Assembly (NCBI RefSeq): GCF_030143245.1
Contig: NZ_JARJNS010000004.1
Location: 1-64,000 of the forward strand
Direction of reading: 5' to 3'
Origin: Rhabdaerophilum sp. SD176
GTDB taxonomy: Bacteria; Pseudomonadota; Alphaproteobacteria; Rhizobiales; Beijerinckiaceae
DNA length: 64,000 nucleotides
A model generated the notes under the pieces. It was not told the DNA's origin. It did not search any database and saw only the letters and a list, made by a program, of their open reading frames with translations. Made by a program: the position numbers and the translations under genes. Below, in pieces: positions 24,959 through 33,467 of the stretch (positions are counted from its first letter, which is position 1; the number at the start of each line of letters is the position of its first letter).

Positions 24959-27232
24959 ATGGCGGATGAAGCGATGACCACGGGCAGCGGTGCGGCCGCA
25001 CGGCCGGGTTCCGGGCCGGCACGCGCGGCGATGACGCTGGCGGTCTTCACCCTCGCCATCTTCACCTCGGCCTTCCTGCTTTTCGCCATCCAGCCGATGT
25101 TCACCAAGATGGTGCTGCCGCTGCTCGGCGGTTCGCCCTCGGTCTGGTCGGTGGCGATGGTCTTCTTCCAGGCGCTGCTGCTGGCGGGCTACCTCTATGC
25201 CCATCTGCTCACCACGCGTCTCTCGCCGCGTGTCGCGGCCTTCGTGCATCTCGGCCTGATGGCGGTCACGCTCCTCGCCCTGCCGATTGCCATTTCCGAC
25301 CGTCTCGGCGCGCCGCCCAGCGAGGGCCAGGCCCTCTGGCTGATCGGTCTGTTCCTCGCCTCGGTGGGTCTGCCCTTCTTCGCGATTGCCGGCAATGGCC
25401 CGCTGCTGCAGGCCTGGTTCGCCCGCACCGGCCACCCGCATGCCAATGACCCGTATTTTCTCTACGGTGCCTCGAATCTCGGCTCCTTCGCCGCATTGCT
25501 GCTCTATCCCGTCGCCATCGAGCCGCTGCTCAACCTCCGGTCGCAGACTTTGGGCTGGTCCGCCGGCTTCGTGCTGCTGGCCGGGCTGATCGGCCTGGCC
25601 GCGTTGCGGCTTGGCACCGTGACGCCCTATACCCGCGCCGAGACCGAGGCCGCCGTGGCGGATCGCCCCGGCCTGCGGACCATTCTCGCCTGGATCACCC
25701 TGTCCTTCATCCCCTCGGGCCTGCTGGTCGCGGTGACCGCGCATCTCTCGACCGATGTCGCCGCCGCACCCTTCATGTGGGTCATGCCACTGGCGCTGTT
25801 CCTGCTGACCTTCGTCCTGATCTTCCGCGACCGGCCGCTGGTGCCGATGGTGGCGGTGGAACGTATCCTGCCCATTCTCGCGGCGGGGCTTGTGCTCTTC
25901 TCCTATTTCGGCAGCCGGGTCTTCCTGCTGGTCTTTGCGGTCCATATCGCCTTCTTCTTCGCGGCGACGCTGGTCTGCCATGCCCGGCTCTACGCGGCCC
26001 GTCCCTCCGCCCGCCATCTCACCACCTTCTATCTCTGGATGAGCTTCGGCGGCGTGCTGGGCGGCCTGTTCTGCGGGCTGATCGCGCCGGTCATCTTCGA
26101 CCGGATCATCGAATATCCGCTGCTCGTCATCGCCGCCGTGCTGGCCCTGCCGGCGCTCGGGCAGATCAGCCGCACGGCCCTGCTGCGGCAGGTCATCCCG
26201 GTCCTCCTGCTCGGCGCGGTCTATCTCGCGGCGCTTTTCGTCATCGCCAGCCAATGGGGCACAGAGATCGGCCCGGTCATGCCGGCGATCTTCGTCGTCT
26301 CCGGCTTCTTCTGCCTGATCGCCTATCGCCGCCCGGCCATCGTCGCAGCCATGCTGCCGATCCTGTTCATCGCGCTGAACGTGATGCAGCAGGTCGTCAA
26401 CCAGCGCGAGCACGAGCGCTCCTTCTTCGGGGTCCACAAACTGGAAATGCGCGAGAACGGCCAGCTCCGCATCCTCTCGCATGGCACGACCGTCCATGGC
26501 GCGATGCGCATCCGCAATGCCGATGGCAGCCCGGTGACCGGCCGGCCGCAGCCGCTCACCTATTATCATCCCGAAGCGCCGATCGCCGAAGGGCTCCGCG
26601 CCGTCCCGACCCGGCCGGAAGGCCGCCGCATCGGCGTGGTCGGCCTCGGTGCCGGCGCCCATGCCTGCAACGGCGAGGCGTCTGATCGCTGGACCTTCTT
26701 CGAGATCGATGCTGCCGTCGTCCGCATCGCCCGGGATCCGCGCGAATTCCGCTTCCTCTCGGAATGCGCGCCCGCTTCCCGCATCGTCCTCGGCGATGCC
26801 CGGCTGACTTTGGTCAACGAACCGAAAGCCGCTTTCGACAGCCTTCTGATCGATGCCTTCTCCTCCGATTCTATCCCCACCCACCTGCTGACGCGCGAGG
26901 CCCTTGCGCTCTATCTCGACCGGCTGGCGGAGGATGGTGTGCTGACGATCCACATCTCGAACCGCCATCTCGAGCTGGAAAGCGTCGTCGCCGCCCTGGC
27001 ACGGGATGCCGGCGCCGTGGCGCTGTACAAGGCCGATCCCGGCGAGGGCCGCCCGACGCTGGAGGCGCGCATCCCCTCGATGGTCGTGGTCATGGCGAAA
27101 TCCGCCGCACCGTTGAAGCCCTTCGAGGCGATCGAGGGTTGGCGGCCGATCCAGGATCGCGGCGTCGCCGTCTGGACCGATGACTTCTCCAACATTGTCG
27201 GTGCGCTGATCCGAAATTATCGCCGGCAGTGA
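24959..27232 (+). CDS. Fused membrane/spermidine synthase-like protein
   Basis: Large protein of 757 aa. The N-terminal roughly 500 residues hold many hydrophobic segments, about 12 predicted by eye, beginning with LAIFTSAFLLFAIQPMFTKMVL, typical of fused MFS/spermidine synthase proteins. The C-terminal part is a Rossmann methyltransferase-like spermidine synthase domain: IGVVGLGAGAHACNG, then WTFFEIDAAVVRIARD, and LLIDAFSSDSIPTHLLT. Whether it makes polyamines is doubtful; members of this family are mostly uncharacterised. GAAGGGA precedes the ATG. It follows efp on the same strand after about 195 bp and probably has its own promoter. Confidence 0.88.
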   Translation: MADEAMTTGSGAAARPGSGPARAAMTLAVFTLAIFTSAFLLFAIQPMFTKMVLPLLGGSPSVWSVAMVFFQALLLAGYLYAHLLTTRLSPRVAAFVHLGLMAVTLLALPIAISDRLGAPPSEGQALWLIGLFLASVGLPFFAIAGNGPLLQAWFARTGHPHANDPYFLYGASNLGSFAALLLYPVAIEPLLNLRSQTLGWSAGFVLLAGLIGLAALRLGTVTPYTRAETEAAVADRPGLRTILAWITLSFIPSGLLVAVTAHLSTDVAAAPFMWVMPLALFLLTFVLIFRDRPLVPMVAVERILPILAAGLVLFSYFGSRVFLLVFAVHIAFFFAATLVCHARLYAARPSARHLTTFYLWMSFGGVLGGLFCGLIAPVIFDRIIEYPLLVIAAVLALPALGQISRTALLRQVIPVLLLGAVYLAALFVIASQWGTEIGPVMPAIFVVSGFFCLIAYRRPAIVAAMLPILFIALNVMQQVVNQREHERSFFGVHKLEMRENGQLRILSHGTTVHGAMRIRNADGSPVTGRPQPLTYYHPEAPIAEGLRAVPTRPEGRRIGVVGLGAGAHACNGEASDRWTFFEIDAAVVRIARDPREFRFLSECAPASRIVLGDARLTLVNEPKAAFDSLLIDAFSSDSIPTHLLTREALALYLDRLAEDGVLTIHISNRHLELESVVAALARDAGAVALYKADPGEGRPTLEARIPSMVVVMAKSAAPLKPFEAIEGWRPIQDRGVAVWTDDFSNIVGALIRNYRRQ

Positions 27233-27238
27233 AATTCC

Positions 27239-27257
27239 CCGGGCCGGAAAGGCCCGG
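27239..27257 (+). terminator. Possible weak hairpin terminator
   Basis: A perfect 7-bp stem (CCGGGCC/GGCCCGG) with loop GGAAA begins 7 bases after the stop of the fused spermidine synthase-like gene. No T-run follows, so it may be an incomplete intrinsic terminator or an mRNA-stabilising hairpin. Confidence 0.35.
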
Positions 27258-27318
27258 ATGCGTTGCCCCGCTCCGGTCCGCCGGCTAACGTGACGCCAGT
27301 CAGGCAGGGGAGCGGGCT

Positions 27319-27934
27319 ATGGATCGGACAACAGGACAGGCCCTGCGCCTGCCAATTCTGGCTTGCGCCTTTGGCCTCGCGGCTGGCGCGGCCCTTGCGC
27401 AGGCCCCGGCAGCGCCGGCGAAGGTGGATCTGAAACTGTTCGACCGCGCCGAGATCGACCGCTCGAAAGGCTGCCCGCCCCGCCAGTATTCCCGCGCGGC
27501 TGCGCAACGAGGCGATCAAGTCCATCGGCTGCAATGACAAGCTGACGCGCCTGCCCGTCACCGGCTATTCGCTGAGCGAGGAATCCGCAATCTGGGAGAT
27601 CACCTGCAACGAATATGCGGGCGATACACCCTCCAAGATCTTCGTGCTGGTCTATACGCCGGATCCGGGCAAGCAATACACGATCCTCAAGCCGCCGATC
27701 CCGAAGGGCAAGCAGCGCCAGGGCAACATCGCCGAATTGCTGGATGTGAAATGGGACATGCGGGCGCGGATTGTCACTGCCACCTATGTCGAGGGAAATG
27801 GCGCCTGCGGCATGTATGAGCGGCAGCAACTGGCCGAAGACGGCACCTTCGTGCTGCTGGAATACCGCGAGAAGATCGAGTGCGGCGGGAAACCGATGAA
27901 GCCCTCGGATTTTCCGCTGATCTACCGCCGGTAA
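27319..27934 (+). pseudogene. Frameshifted secreted DUF1176-like gene
   Basis: The frame from 27319 begins with a good signal peptide (LPILACAFGLAAGAALAQ) and reads to a stop at 27537. The downstream half of the protein is in the +1 frame, running through SIPARLRNEAIKSIGCNDKL to FPLIYRR at 27934. The break lies in the C-rich run near 27478-27486: removing one C joins both parts into about 204 aa. The C-terminal part (ARIVTATYVEGNGACGMYE, then IECGGKP) looks like DUF1176. Because only one base is at issue, a sequencing or assembly error is as likely as a true mutation. The final stop abuts the sugar kinase stop. Confidence 0.75.
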
Positions 27935-28873
27935 TCAGCCCATCGCCTGCCGCACCGTGGCGGCATCGGGGATCGGCGCCACGGCGCCGTAACCCTCGGT
28001 CGAGAGCGCCGCAGCGACACCGGCATAGCGTGCGGCCTCAGCGGGCGAATCCCCCGCCACGAGCCGGGCCACGAAGGCCCCGCCGAAGCAATCGCCGGCG
28101 CCCGTCGCGTCGATCGGCGTGCAGCGATGCGGTGGCACCCGGTGGCGCGCCCGGGCATCCGCCACCAGCGCCCCCTCGGCGCCGAGCTTGAGCGCGACAA
28201 GCTTTGCCCCGCGGGCGAGGCACCAGTCGGCCAGCGCATCCGGATCGGTCAGGCCGGTAATCGCGACGATGTCGTCATAGCTCGGCAGGACGAGGTCGCT
28301 CAGCCCGATCACATCGGTCATGATCGCGCGGGCCCGGTCCTTCGACCAAAGCTTCAACCGGAGGTTTGTGTCGAACGAGACAAGGCAGCCCGCCGCCCGG
28401 GCGGCATGGATGGCGGCATAGGCGGCATCGCAGGCGCTGTTGGAAATGGCGAGCGAGATGCCGGAGAGATGCAGCGCCTTTGCGCGGGCGATCGCCTCGG
28501 CCGGCACGTCATCCGGGCCATAGAGCGACGCGGCGGAGCCGGCGCGGGCGAAGGAGAATTCATGCCCGTTCGGCCCATGCGTGACGAAATACATCCCTGT
28601 CGGCGCGGAAGGATGCTCGCGGACGAGGCTGTGATCGACGCCCTCCGCATCCCAGAGCGTCCGCAGCATCCCGGCATTCGCATCGCGGCCGAGCGCGCTG
28701 ACATAGCCTACCGAGGCGCCCTGCCGCGCGGCGGCAATGGCGAAATTCGAGGTATCGCCGCCGAAACCCTGCAGGAAATTGCGGCCATCGCCGCCCTTGA
28801 CCTGATTGAACTCGATCATGGGCTCGCCCATGGCGAGAATGGCGAGAATGGCGGGGTAGGCGGGCGAGGACAT
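27935..28873 (-). CDS. PfkB-family sugar kinase, 2-keto-3-deoxygluconate kinase-like
   Basis: Ribokinase/PfkB-fold kinase of about 312 aa. The N-terminal signature GRNFLQGFGGDTSNFAIAAA binds sugar, and DATGAGDCFGGAFVA near the C-terminus carries the anion hole and catalytic Asp. The overall pattern is closest to 2-dehydro-3-deoxygluconokinases (KdgK), but other keto sugars are possible. The start is uncertain: ATG at 28873 gives a 14-residue leader before MGEPMIEF, while the ATG at that point (about 28831) would give the more usual N-terminus. The frame stays open far upstream antisense to other genes, which is an artefact of GC-rich DNA. Confidence 0.85.
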   Translation of the reverse strand: MSSPAYPAILAILAMGEPMIEFNQVKGGDGRNFLQGFGGDTSNFAIAAARQGASVGYVSALGRDANAGMLRTLWDAEGVDHSLVREHPSAPTGMYFVTHGPNGHEFSFARAGSAASLYGPDDVPAEAIARAKALHLSGISLAISNSACDAAYAAIHAARAAGCLVSFDTNLRLKLWSKDRARAIMTDVIGLSDLVLPSYDDIVAITGLTDPDALADWCLARGAKLVALKLGAEGALVADARARHRVPPHRCTPIDATGAGDCFGGAFVARLVAGDSPAEAARYAGVAAALSTEGYGAVAPIPDAATVRQAMG

Positions 28874-29035
28874 GACAGGACAACCGGTGCGGGAGAAACG
28901 GAGCGGGATAACCGTGAACAGCCGCCAGACCGGGTGGAAAGACGACGCCAAGGCTTTTATGCGTATTGGAAACGCGATGAAAGGGCCCGGCAGCAAGAAT
29001 GACCGGCCTGAACCCGCCAATCCCGGGAGAAGACG

Positions 29036-30046
29036 ATGATGAACGATCCGGTCCTTGTTGAGGTCACGCGCGGCGGCATCCCCGAATCGGTGCATCGCGG
29101 CGCGCTGGCTGTGCTGGATGCGGATGGCGCGGTGGTCATGGCGCTGGGCGATATCGACCGGCCAGTTTTCCCGCGCTCGGCCGTGAAGGGCCTCCAGGCC
29201 CTGCCGCTGATCGAGACCGGCGCCGCCGACCGCTTCGGCCTCAGCGAGGCCGAACTGGCTCTGGCCTGCGCCTCGCATTCCGGTGAACCGGGACATGCCG
29301 AAACCTCGGCTTCCGCCATTGCCAAGGCCGGGCTCGAGGTCACCTGTCTCGAATGCGGCGCGCATTGGCCGATGGGCGAAAAGGCGGCCCGCGCGCTGGC
29401 GGCCGCCGGCGGTCAGCCCTCCGCGCTGCATAACAACTGCTCCGGCAAGCATGCCGGCTTCCTCTGTGTGGCCGTGGCCGAAGGCAAGGACCCGAAGGGC
29501 TACATCCAGCCTGACCACCCCGTCATGCAGGCGGTGAGCGGCGCTTTGGGCAGCATGACCGGCTATAACCTGCGCAACACGGCACGTGGTGTCGATGGCT
29601 GCTCGATCCCGACTTATGCCATTCCGCTGCGCAACCTCGCCCGGGGCTTCGCACGCTTCGGCACCGGCCATGGCCTCGGCCCCGAACGCGCCCGCGCGGC
29701 AGCCCGGCTGCGCGCGGCGGTCGCGAAGGAGCCCTTCATGGTTGCCGGCACCGACCGGTTCGACACGGTGGTGATGTCGGCGCTCGGCGCGCGCGTCTTC
29801 ATGAAAACCGGGGCGGAAGGCGTCTATTGCGCCGCGATCCCCGAGCTCGGCTACGGCATCGCGCTGAAGATCGATGACGGTGCCGGCCGCGCGGCCGAGA
29901 CCGTCATGGCCGCCCTGCTGCGCCGGTTCCTGCCGCTCTCGGAGGCCGAGGTGCGCATCGTCCTGCCCCGGACCGACCTCGTGATGAAGAACTGGAACGG
30001 CATCGAGGTTGGCCGGATGCGCCCGGCGCCGGTGCTCGTCGCCTAG
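29036..30046 (+). CDS. Class 3 (Rhizobium etli-type) L-asparaginase
   Basis: Asparaginase of the PF06089/AnsA type, 336 aa, hydrolysing L-asparagine to aspartate and ammonia. Counted from this start, the residues known in R. etli ReAV fall at the same numbers: Ser48 and Lys51 (PRSAVKG), Ser80 (CASHSGE), and zinc ligands Cys135, Lys138 (NNCSGKHAG) and Cys189 (GVDGCS). A later Lys257 (FMKTGAEG) may be the second catalytic lysine. This exact register supports the ATG at 29036, which also has GGGAGAAG upstream. The lack of a signal peptide suggests a cytoplasmic enzyme. Its 3' end overlaps the convergent pyroglutamyl peptidase gene by 4 bp. Confidence 0.92.
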   Translation: MMNDPVLVEVTRGGIPESVHRGALAVLDADGAVVMALGDIDRPVFPRSAVKGLQALPLIETGAADRFGLSEAELALACASHSGEPGHAETSASAIAKAGLEVTCLECGAHWPMGEKAARALAAAGGQPSALHNNCSGKHAGFLCVAVAEGKDPKGYIQPDHPVMQAVSGALGSMTGYNLRNTARGVDGCSIPTYAIPLRNLARGFARFGTGHGLGPERARAAARLRAAVAKEPFMVAGTDRFDTVVMSALGARVFMKTGAEGVYCAAIPELGYGIALKIDDGAGRAAETVMAALLRRFLPLSEAEVRIVLPRTDLVMKNWNGIEVGRMRPAPVLVA

Positions 30047-30672
30047 CGTCGCGCCCGCCCGATCTCGGCCCCGACCAGAGCCGTGATCGCGCGGATCATC
30101 GCCGGCAGGGTTGGCCGAGGCTCGTGCCGGCGCTGACCTGCCTTGCCGGGCAGGGGGATATGCACAAAGACCACGCGCGTTTCCCTCGGCATGGCGCCGA
30201 GCATCCACCAATAGGCGGCGTTGCAGACATAGCGCCCGGCATCGAGCGAGGTCCGGGCCGGAACGCCGGCCCGGCGGAGATCCCGCACCAGGGCGGCCCC
30301 GGCATGGCGGCCCGGGCGGATCGTCTCCGCGCCCGGCTCCAGGAGCCGCCGGTTGACTTTCCGTCCGGATACATCCCGCGCCGTTGCGGAAACGCGGTTG
30401 CGCGCCACCATCTCGACCCGCAGCCGCTGTGAGCGCGCCGCTACGCCGAGCATGATGACAAAGGCCGGCGGTGCAGAGGCAAAGGCCTTGATCCATCCGA
30501 GAACAACCCGGTAATCCGTGGGAAAGGGCACGCCCTCCACCTGCCATCCCAGCCGCGCCCAGCGCCCTGAACGGGTGACCGCCTCGGCAATCACCCCGCT
30601 CGGGTTGTGTGGCACACCCGGGAATGGCCCGAACCCGGTAACCAGTGCACGCAGCGGTCTCGCCTTCTTCAC
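30043..30672 (-). CDS. Pyroglutamyl-peptidase I (C15)-like
   Basis: Cysteine peptidase of about 209 aa that removes N-terminal pyroglutamate. The family start ALVTGFGPFPGVPHNPSG is present, and the triad is complete by eye: Glu87 (RVEMVARN), Cys150 (DAGRYVCNAAYWW) and His171 (VFVHIPLPG). I place the start at the GTG 30672 because AAGGAGAGGCCC precedes it; an ATG 45 bp upstream has no such site. The gene converges on the asparaginase gene with a 4-bp overlap of 3' ends. Confidence 0.85.
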   Translation of the reverse strand: MKKARPLRALVTGFGPFPGVPHNPSGVIAEAVTRSGRWARLGWQVEGVPFPTDYRVVLGWIKAFASAPPAFVIMLGVAARSQRLRVEMVARNRVSATARDVSGRKVNRRLLEPGAETIRPGRHAGAALVRDLRRAGVPARTSLDAGRYVCNAAYWWMLGAMPRETRVVFVHIPLPGKAGQRRHEPRPTLPAMIRAITALVGAEIGRARR

Positions 30673-30928
30673 GGGCCTCTCCTTGTTTTGGCCGGATTTT
30701 GCCGGCACCAGCGGCACCGGGGGTGAAGCTGCGGCACGTATTTACCAATCCTCAACCTTTGCCCTCCTAGTTCCTTCTCGGGCCAGCTGATCGCGAGCCT
30801 CTGAAAACGATCGTAAAATCATAGGCTTGATGCCAAAGGCATCATCTGGCGCAGTCTGCACGAGGCCAAGCCGCAGCACAACCGGCAGGAGTGACCCCGC
30901 TCCGGCACGAAAGCACAGGGAACCAAGG

Positions 30929-31942
30929 ATGCGCCCGCCCGCCATCGCCATCAGCCGCGCCTCATCCGGCCCCTCGCGCCGGCGCGTTGTGCTGGCCGGC
31001 CTGCTGGGCCTGCCTTTGGCCGGCTGCTTCGGGCGCGGCACGCCGATGGAGGCGCGCGCCGGTGCGGAAACCCTCTCGGCGGATCCGGTGCTCCATGTTG
31101 TCACCACCCGCAGGCTGGTGAAGGGCGGCGAGAAATCTCCGTTCTTCGATGCCACCCGTGCCGGCCTTTCCTATGCCCGTGCCAGCCTCTCGGCGCCCGA
31201 TGGCTCCGTGTTCGGCCAGCTCAATGCACTGGTCAGCCATGAATTCGCCGTCCGCCGCGTGGAGCCGCAGGGCGGAGCGGCCGCGGCCACCTTCGCCGAG
31301 GCCTTGCGCGGCCGCGACACGCTGCTTTTCGTCCATGGCTACAACCAGACCTTCGAGACCGCAGGCCGCGATATCGCCCAGCTCTCTCAGGGAATCGGCT
31401 TCCGTGGCAATACGGCCCTGTTCTCGTGGCCCTCACGCGGGGGCCTGCTCGATTACGGCTATGACCGGGAATCGGCCCTGCTCGCGCGCGACCCGATGGC
31501 CGAGATTCTTGCCACCCTGCTGCAGGACGAGTTCGGTGCCCGGCTGCATCTGGTCGCGCATTCCATGGGCACGCTCGTCACGCTTGAAGCGCTGCGCATC
31601 TATCGCGACCGCTTTGGCGACAAGGGCCTCGACCGCGTCGGCGCGATCGTGCTTGCCGCGCCGGATGTTGATGTCGATGTGTTCAAGGCGGGGTTGCAGC
31701 GGCTGGGCCCCTGGCGTGACCGGATGACCATCATTACCGCCACGAACGACCGTGCGCTGGATCTCTCGCGCCGCCTGGCCGGCAATGACCGGGTCGGTGC
31801 GCTGCCGCGCGCGGCCCTGGCCGATACCGGCGTCCGGGTGATCGACGCGACCGATTTCGCCTCGGGGTTGATCCGCCACGATGTGTTCGTGGCCAATGCC
31901 GATGTCAGGGCGGCGATCCGCCGCGCCATCGAGCGCGCCTGA
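30929..31942 (+). CDS. Lipoprotein-like alpha/beta hydrolase (DUF900)
   Basis: Alpha/beta hydrolase of about 337 aa. The N-terminus has twin arginines and a hydrophobic stretch ending in a lipobox (RRRVVLAGLLGLPLAGC), so the protein is probably exported and lipidated. The hydrolase core has LLFVHGYNQTFETA (oxyanion region), VAHSMGTL (nucleophile Ser), APDVDVDVF (possible acid) and a late IRHDVF (possible His), the DUF900 pattern. The frame is open from 30827, but the ATG at 30929 puts the signal sequence at the N-terminus. Substrate unknown. Confidence 0.82.
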   Translation: MRPPAIAISRASSGPSRRRVVLAGLLGLPLAGCFGRGTPMEARAGAETLSADPVLHVVTTRRLVKGGEKSPFFDATRAGLSYARASLSAPDGSVFGQLNALVSHEFAVRRVEPQGGAAAATFAEALRGRDTLLFVHGYNQTFETAGRDIAQLSQGIGFRGNTALFSWPSRGGLLDYGYDRESALLARDPMAEILATLLQDEFGARLHLVAHSMGTLVTLEALRIYRDRFGDKGLDRVGAIVLAAPDVDVDVFKAGLQRLGPWRDRMTIITATNDRALDLSRRLAGNDRVGALPRAALADTGVRVIDATDFASGLIRHDVFVANADVRAAIRRAIERA

Positions 31943-32058
31943 CCGCCGGACAGGGTTAACAGACTTTTACCCTTTGTCCGGCAATACATTAGCGATCCCA
32001 CAAGCTATCTCGCTTACAAATTTAGACAAATGCATGTCTAACTTGAGCAATCGGCGCA

Positions 32059-32589
32059 ATGTACTACCTCGACCGGGAAGCCCTGACACGGAACAGCACA
32101 GCCGGACGATCGCTGGGATTGTCGGTTCCGGCGCTTCTGCTGCTCTTTTTCGTGTTGTCGCTGGCACCGGGCATGACCAAGGGAACGGTTATCGGTCATG
32201 AATTCGGGACGGCCGCGATGATCGGCCCCCTGCGTCTGCCCTTGATCCGGCCGGTCTATCTGAAGGCGGGCGAAACCCTGCGTTTCGAATATTCTGCGAC
32301 GATCCGCTCCGGGCATATCATTGTGACCAGCCGGTTCGGCCGCAACCTCCTGGACGTGCTGACGGCGGATCCCGACGATCCGGCGCTCTCCGTTTCGGCC
32401 ACGCAGAGCGGATCCACCCGGTTCACGGCGGCGAGAACAGGCTATTACCTGTTCTGGCCCACCATTCGTGAAACGGGCGGCTATCGCCGCGACTGCCGCG
32501 AACCCTACACGGCCTTCTGGCGGGCCCTCATCAACGAGAAGACCGATTGCGCCACCTACAATGTCAGCTACTCGATCCGCTGGTCTTGA
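32059..32589 (+). CDS. Hypothetical membrane-anchored protein
   Basis: Protein of 176 aa that I do not recognise. One hydrophobic segment (LGLSVPALLLLFFVLSLAPG, residues about 19-38) anchors an otherwise soluble, beta-rich C-terminal domain with three Cys (DCREP, DCATYN). The preceding 110 bp are AT-rich and may be a promoter. No Shine-Dalgarno is clear, so an upstream start is possible. The gene is followed directly by the 112-bp repeat array. Confidence 0.6.
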   Translation: MYYLDREALTRNSTAGRSLGLSVPALLLLFFVLSLAPGMTKGTVIGHEFGTAAMIGPLRLPLIRPVYLKAGETLRFEYSATIRSGHIIVTSRFGRNLLDVLTADPDDPALSVSATQSGSTRFTAARTGYYLFWPTIRETGGYRRDCREPYTAFWRALINEKTDCATYNVSYSIRWS

Positions 32590-32624
32590 GGAGTCCGCTG
32601 GCGAACGGTCGAGGGCGCCCCCGA

Positions 32625-33008
32625 GCCGTCAGACGAACTGGCTGAGCCCCGGGATCGCGCCGACGATGGCGCCCGCCATAGCGGTTGCCGGAGGCAAGCC
32701 ACGTCACATAACGGCGATGGGTGCCGGCGCCCTCGAGCCGTCAGACGAACTGGCTGAGCCCCGGGATCGCGCCGACAATGGCGCCCGCCATAGCGGTTGC
32801 CGGAGGCAAGCCGCGTCACATAACGGCGATGGGTGCCGGCGCCCTCGAGCCGTCAGACGAACTGGCTGAGCCCCGGGATCGCGCCGACAATGGCGCCCGC
32901 CATAGCGGTTGCCGGAGGCAAGCCGCGTCACATAACGGCGATGGGTGCCGGCGCCCTCGAGCCGTCAGACGAACTGGCTGAGCCCCGGGATCGCGCCGAC
33001 GATGGCGC
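32625..33008. repeat. 112-bp tandem repeat made from the 3' end of the adjacent gene
   Basis: Four homologous units start at 32625, 32737, 32849 and 32961, an exact 112-bp period. The last unit contains the final codons and stop of the DUF2267-like gene; the other three are copies lying downstream of it. Units 2 and 3 are identical by eye and unit 1 differs at a few bases. On the minus strand each downstream copy has an ATG opening the 16-residue frame MAGAIVGAIPGLSQFV, which repeats the end of the parent protein. Confidence 0.92.
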
Positions 33009-33351
33009 CCATCGTGTCCTCGCCGGCCTTTTCCTGGCCATAGGCGAACACTTCCTTCGAGAGGGCGGTGATCTGGCCCATGCCGATGCCGGCGCTCATG
33101 AGCTGCTGGCCGAGCGCCATCACGCCGCCGCCCTGGCCCATCATGTTCATCAGCCCGCCCATCAGGCCGCCGCTTTCGCCGGAATTCGCGGCAGCCAGTT
33201 CGGCTGCGCCCGGCATGGCGGCCATCATCTGGCTGATTTCCTCGGCCGGGCCGTTCTTCTGCAGGAAGCTCAGGATCATGCCGACAGCCTGCTGCGCCAT
33301 CGCCGGTTCCAGTCCGACATTGGTGGCCACACGGTTGATGAGCTCGTCCAT
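32965..33351 (-). CDS. DUF2267-like conserved protein
   Basis: Small protein of 128 aa from the ATG at 33351, which has AGGGAGAGACC before it. It is mostly helical, with MDELINRVATNVGLEPAMAQQAVGMILSFLQKNGP at the N-terminus, a Gly/Met-rich middle (GGLMGGLMNMMGQGGG) and the ending IPGLSQFV. This pattern is common to DUF2267-type proteins of Rhizobiales, whose function is unknown. Its last roughly 45 bp plus the following 67 bp have been copied three more times downstream, so any natural 3' processing or terminator signal may also be repeated. Confidence 0.8.
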   Translation of the reverse strand: MDELINRVATNVGLEPAMAQQAVGMILSFLQKNGPAEEISQMMAAMPGAAELAAANSGESGGLMGGLMNMMGQGGGVMALGQQLMSAGIGMGQITALSKEVFAYGQEKAGEDTMGAIVGAIPGLSQFV

Positions 33352-33467
33352 GGTCTCTCTCCCTGTCACCGGCCCTTGCCGGATTCGCTCCCGCGGGATT
33401 ACGACAGAGCAGGTTGGCTGGCAAGCGGATTTAGTTTAGCCGTGAACCATTCTCCGGCGGCTGGCCC

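Noticed and set aside
24920-26968. Open frame of 682 codons antisense to the fused spermidine synthase-like gene
   Set aside because: Low-complexity Asp/Arg/Gln-rich translation with no family signature; the sense gene has clear membrane and spermidine synthase features.
27935-30748. Single 937-aa minus-strand gene
   Set aside because: Only its C-terminal 312 residues (the sugar kinase) look like protein. The upstream part is antisense to the asparaginase and out of frame with the pyroglutamyl peptidase.
32625-33008. CRISPR array
   Set aside because: The 112-bp units are contiguous without spacers and derive from the neighbouring gene.
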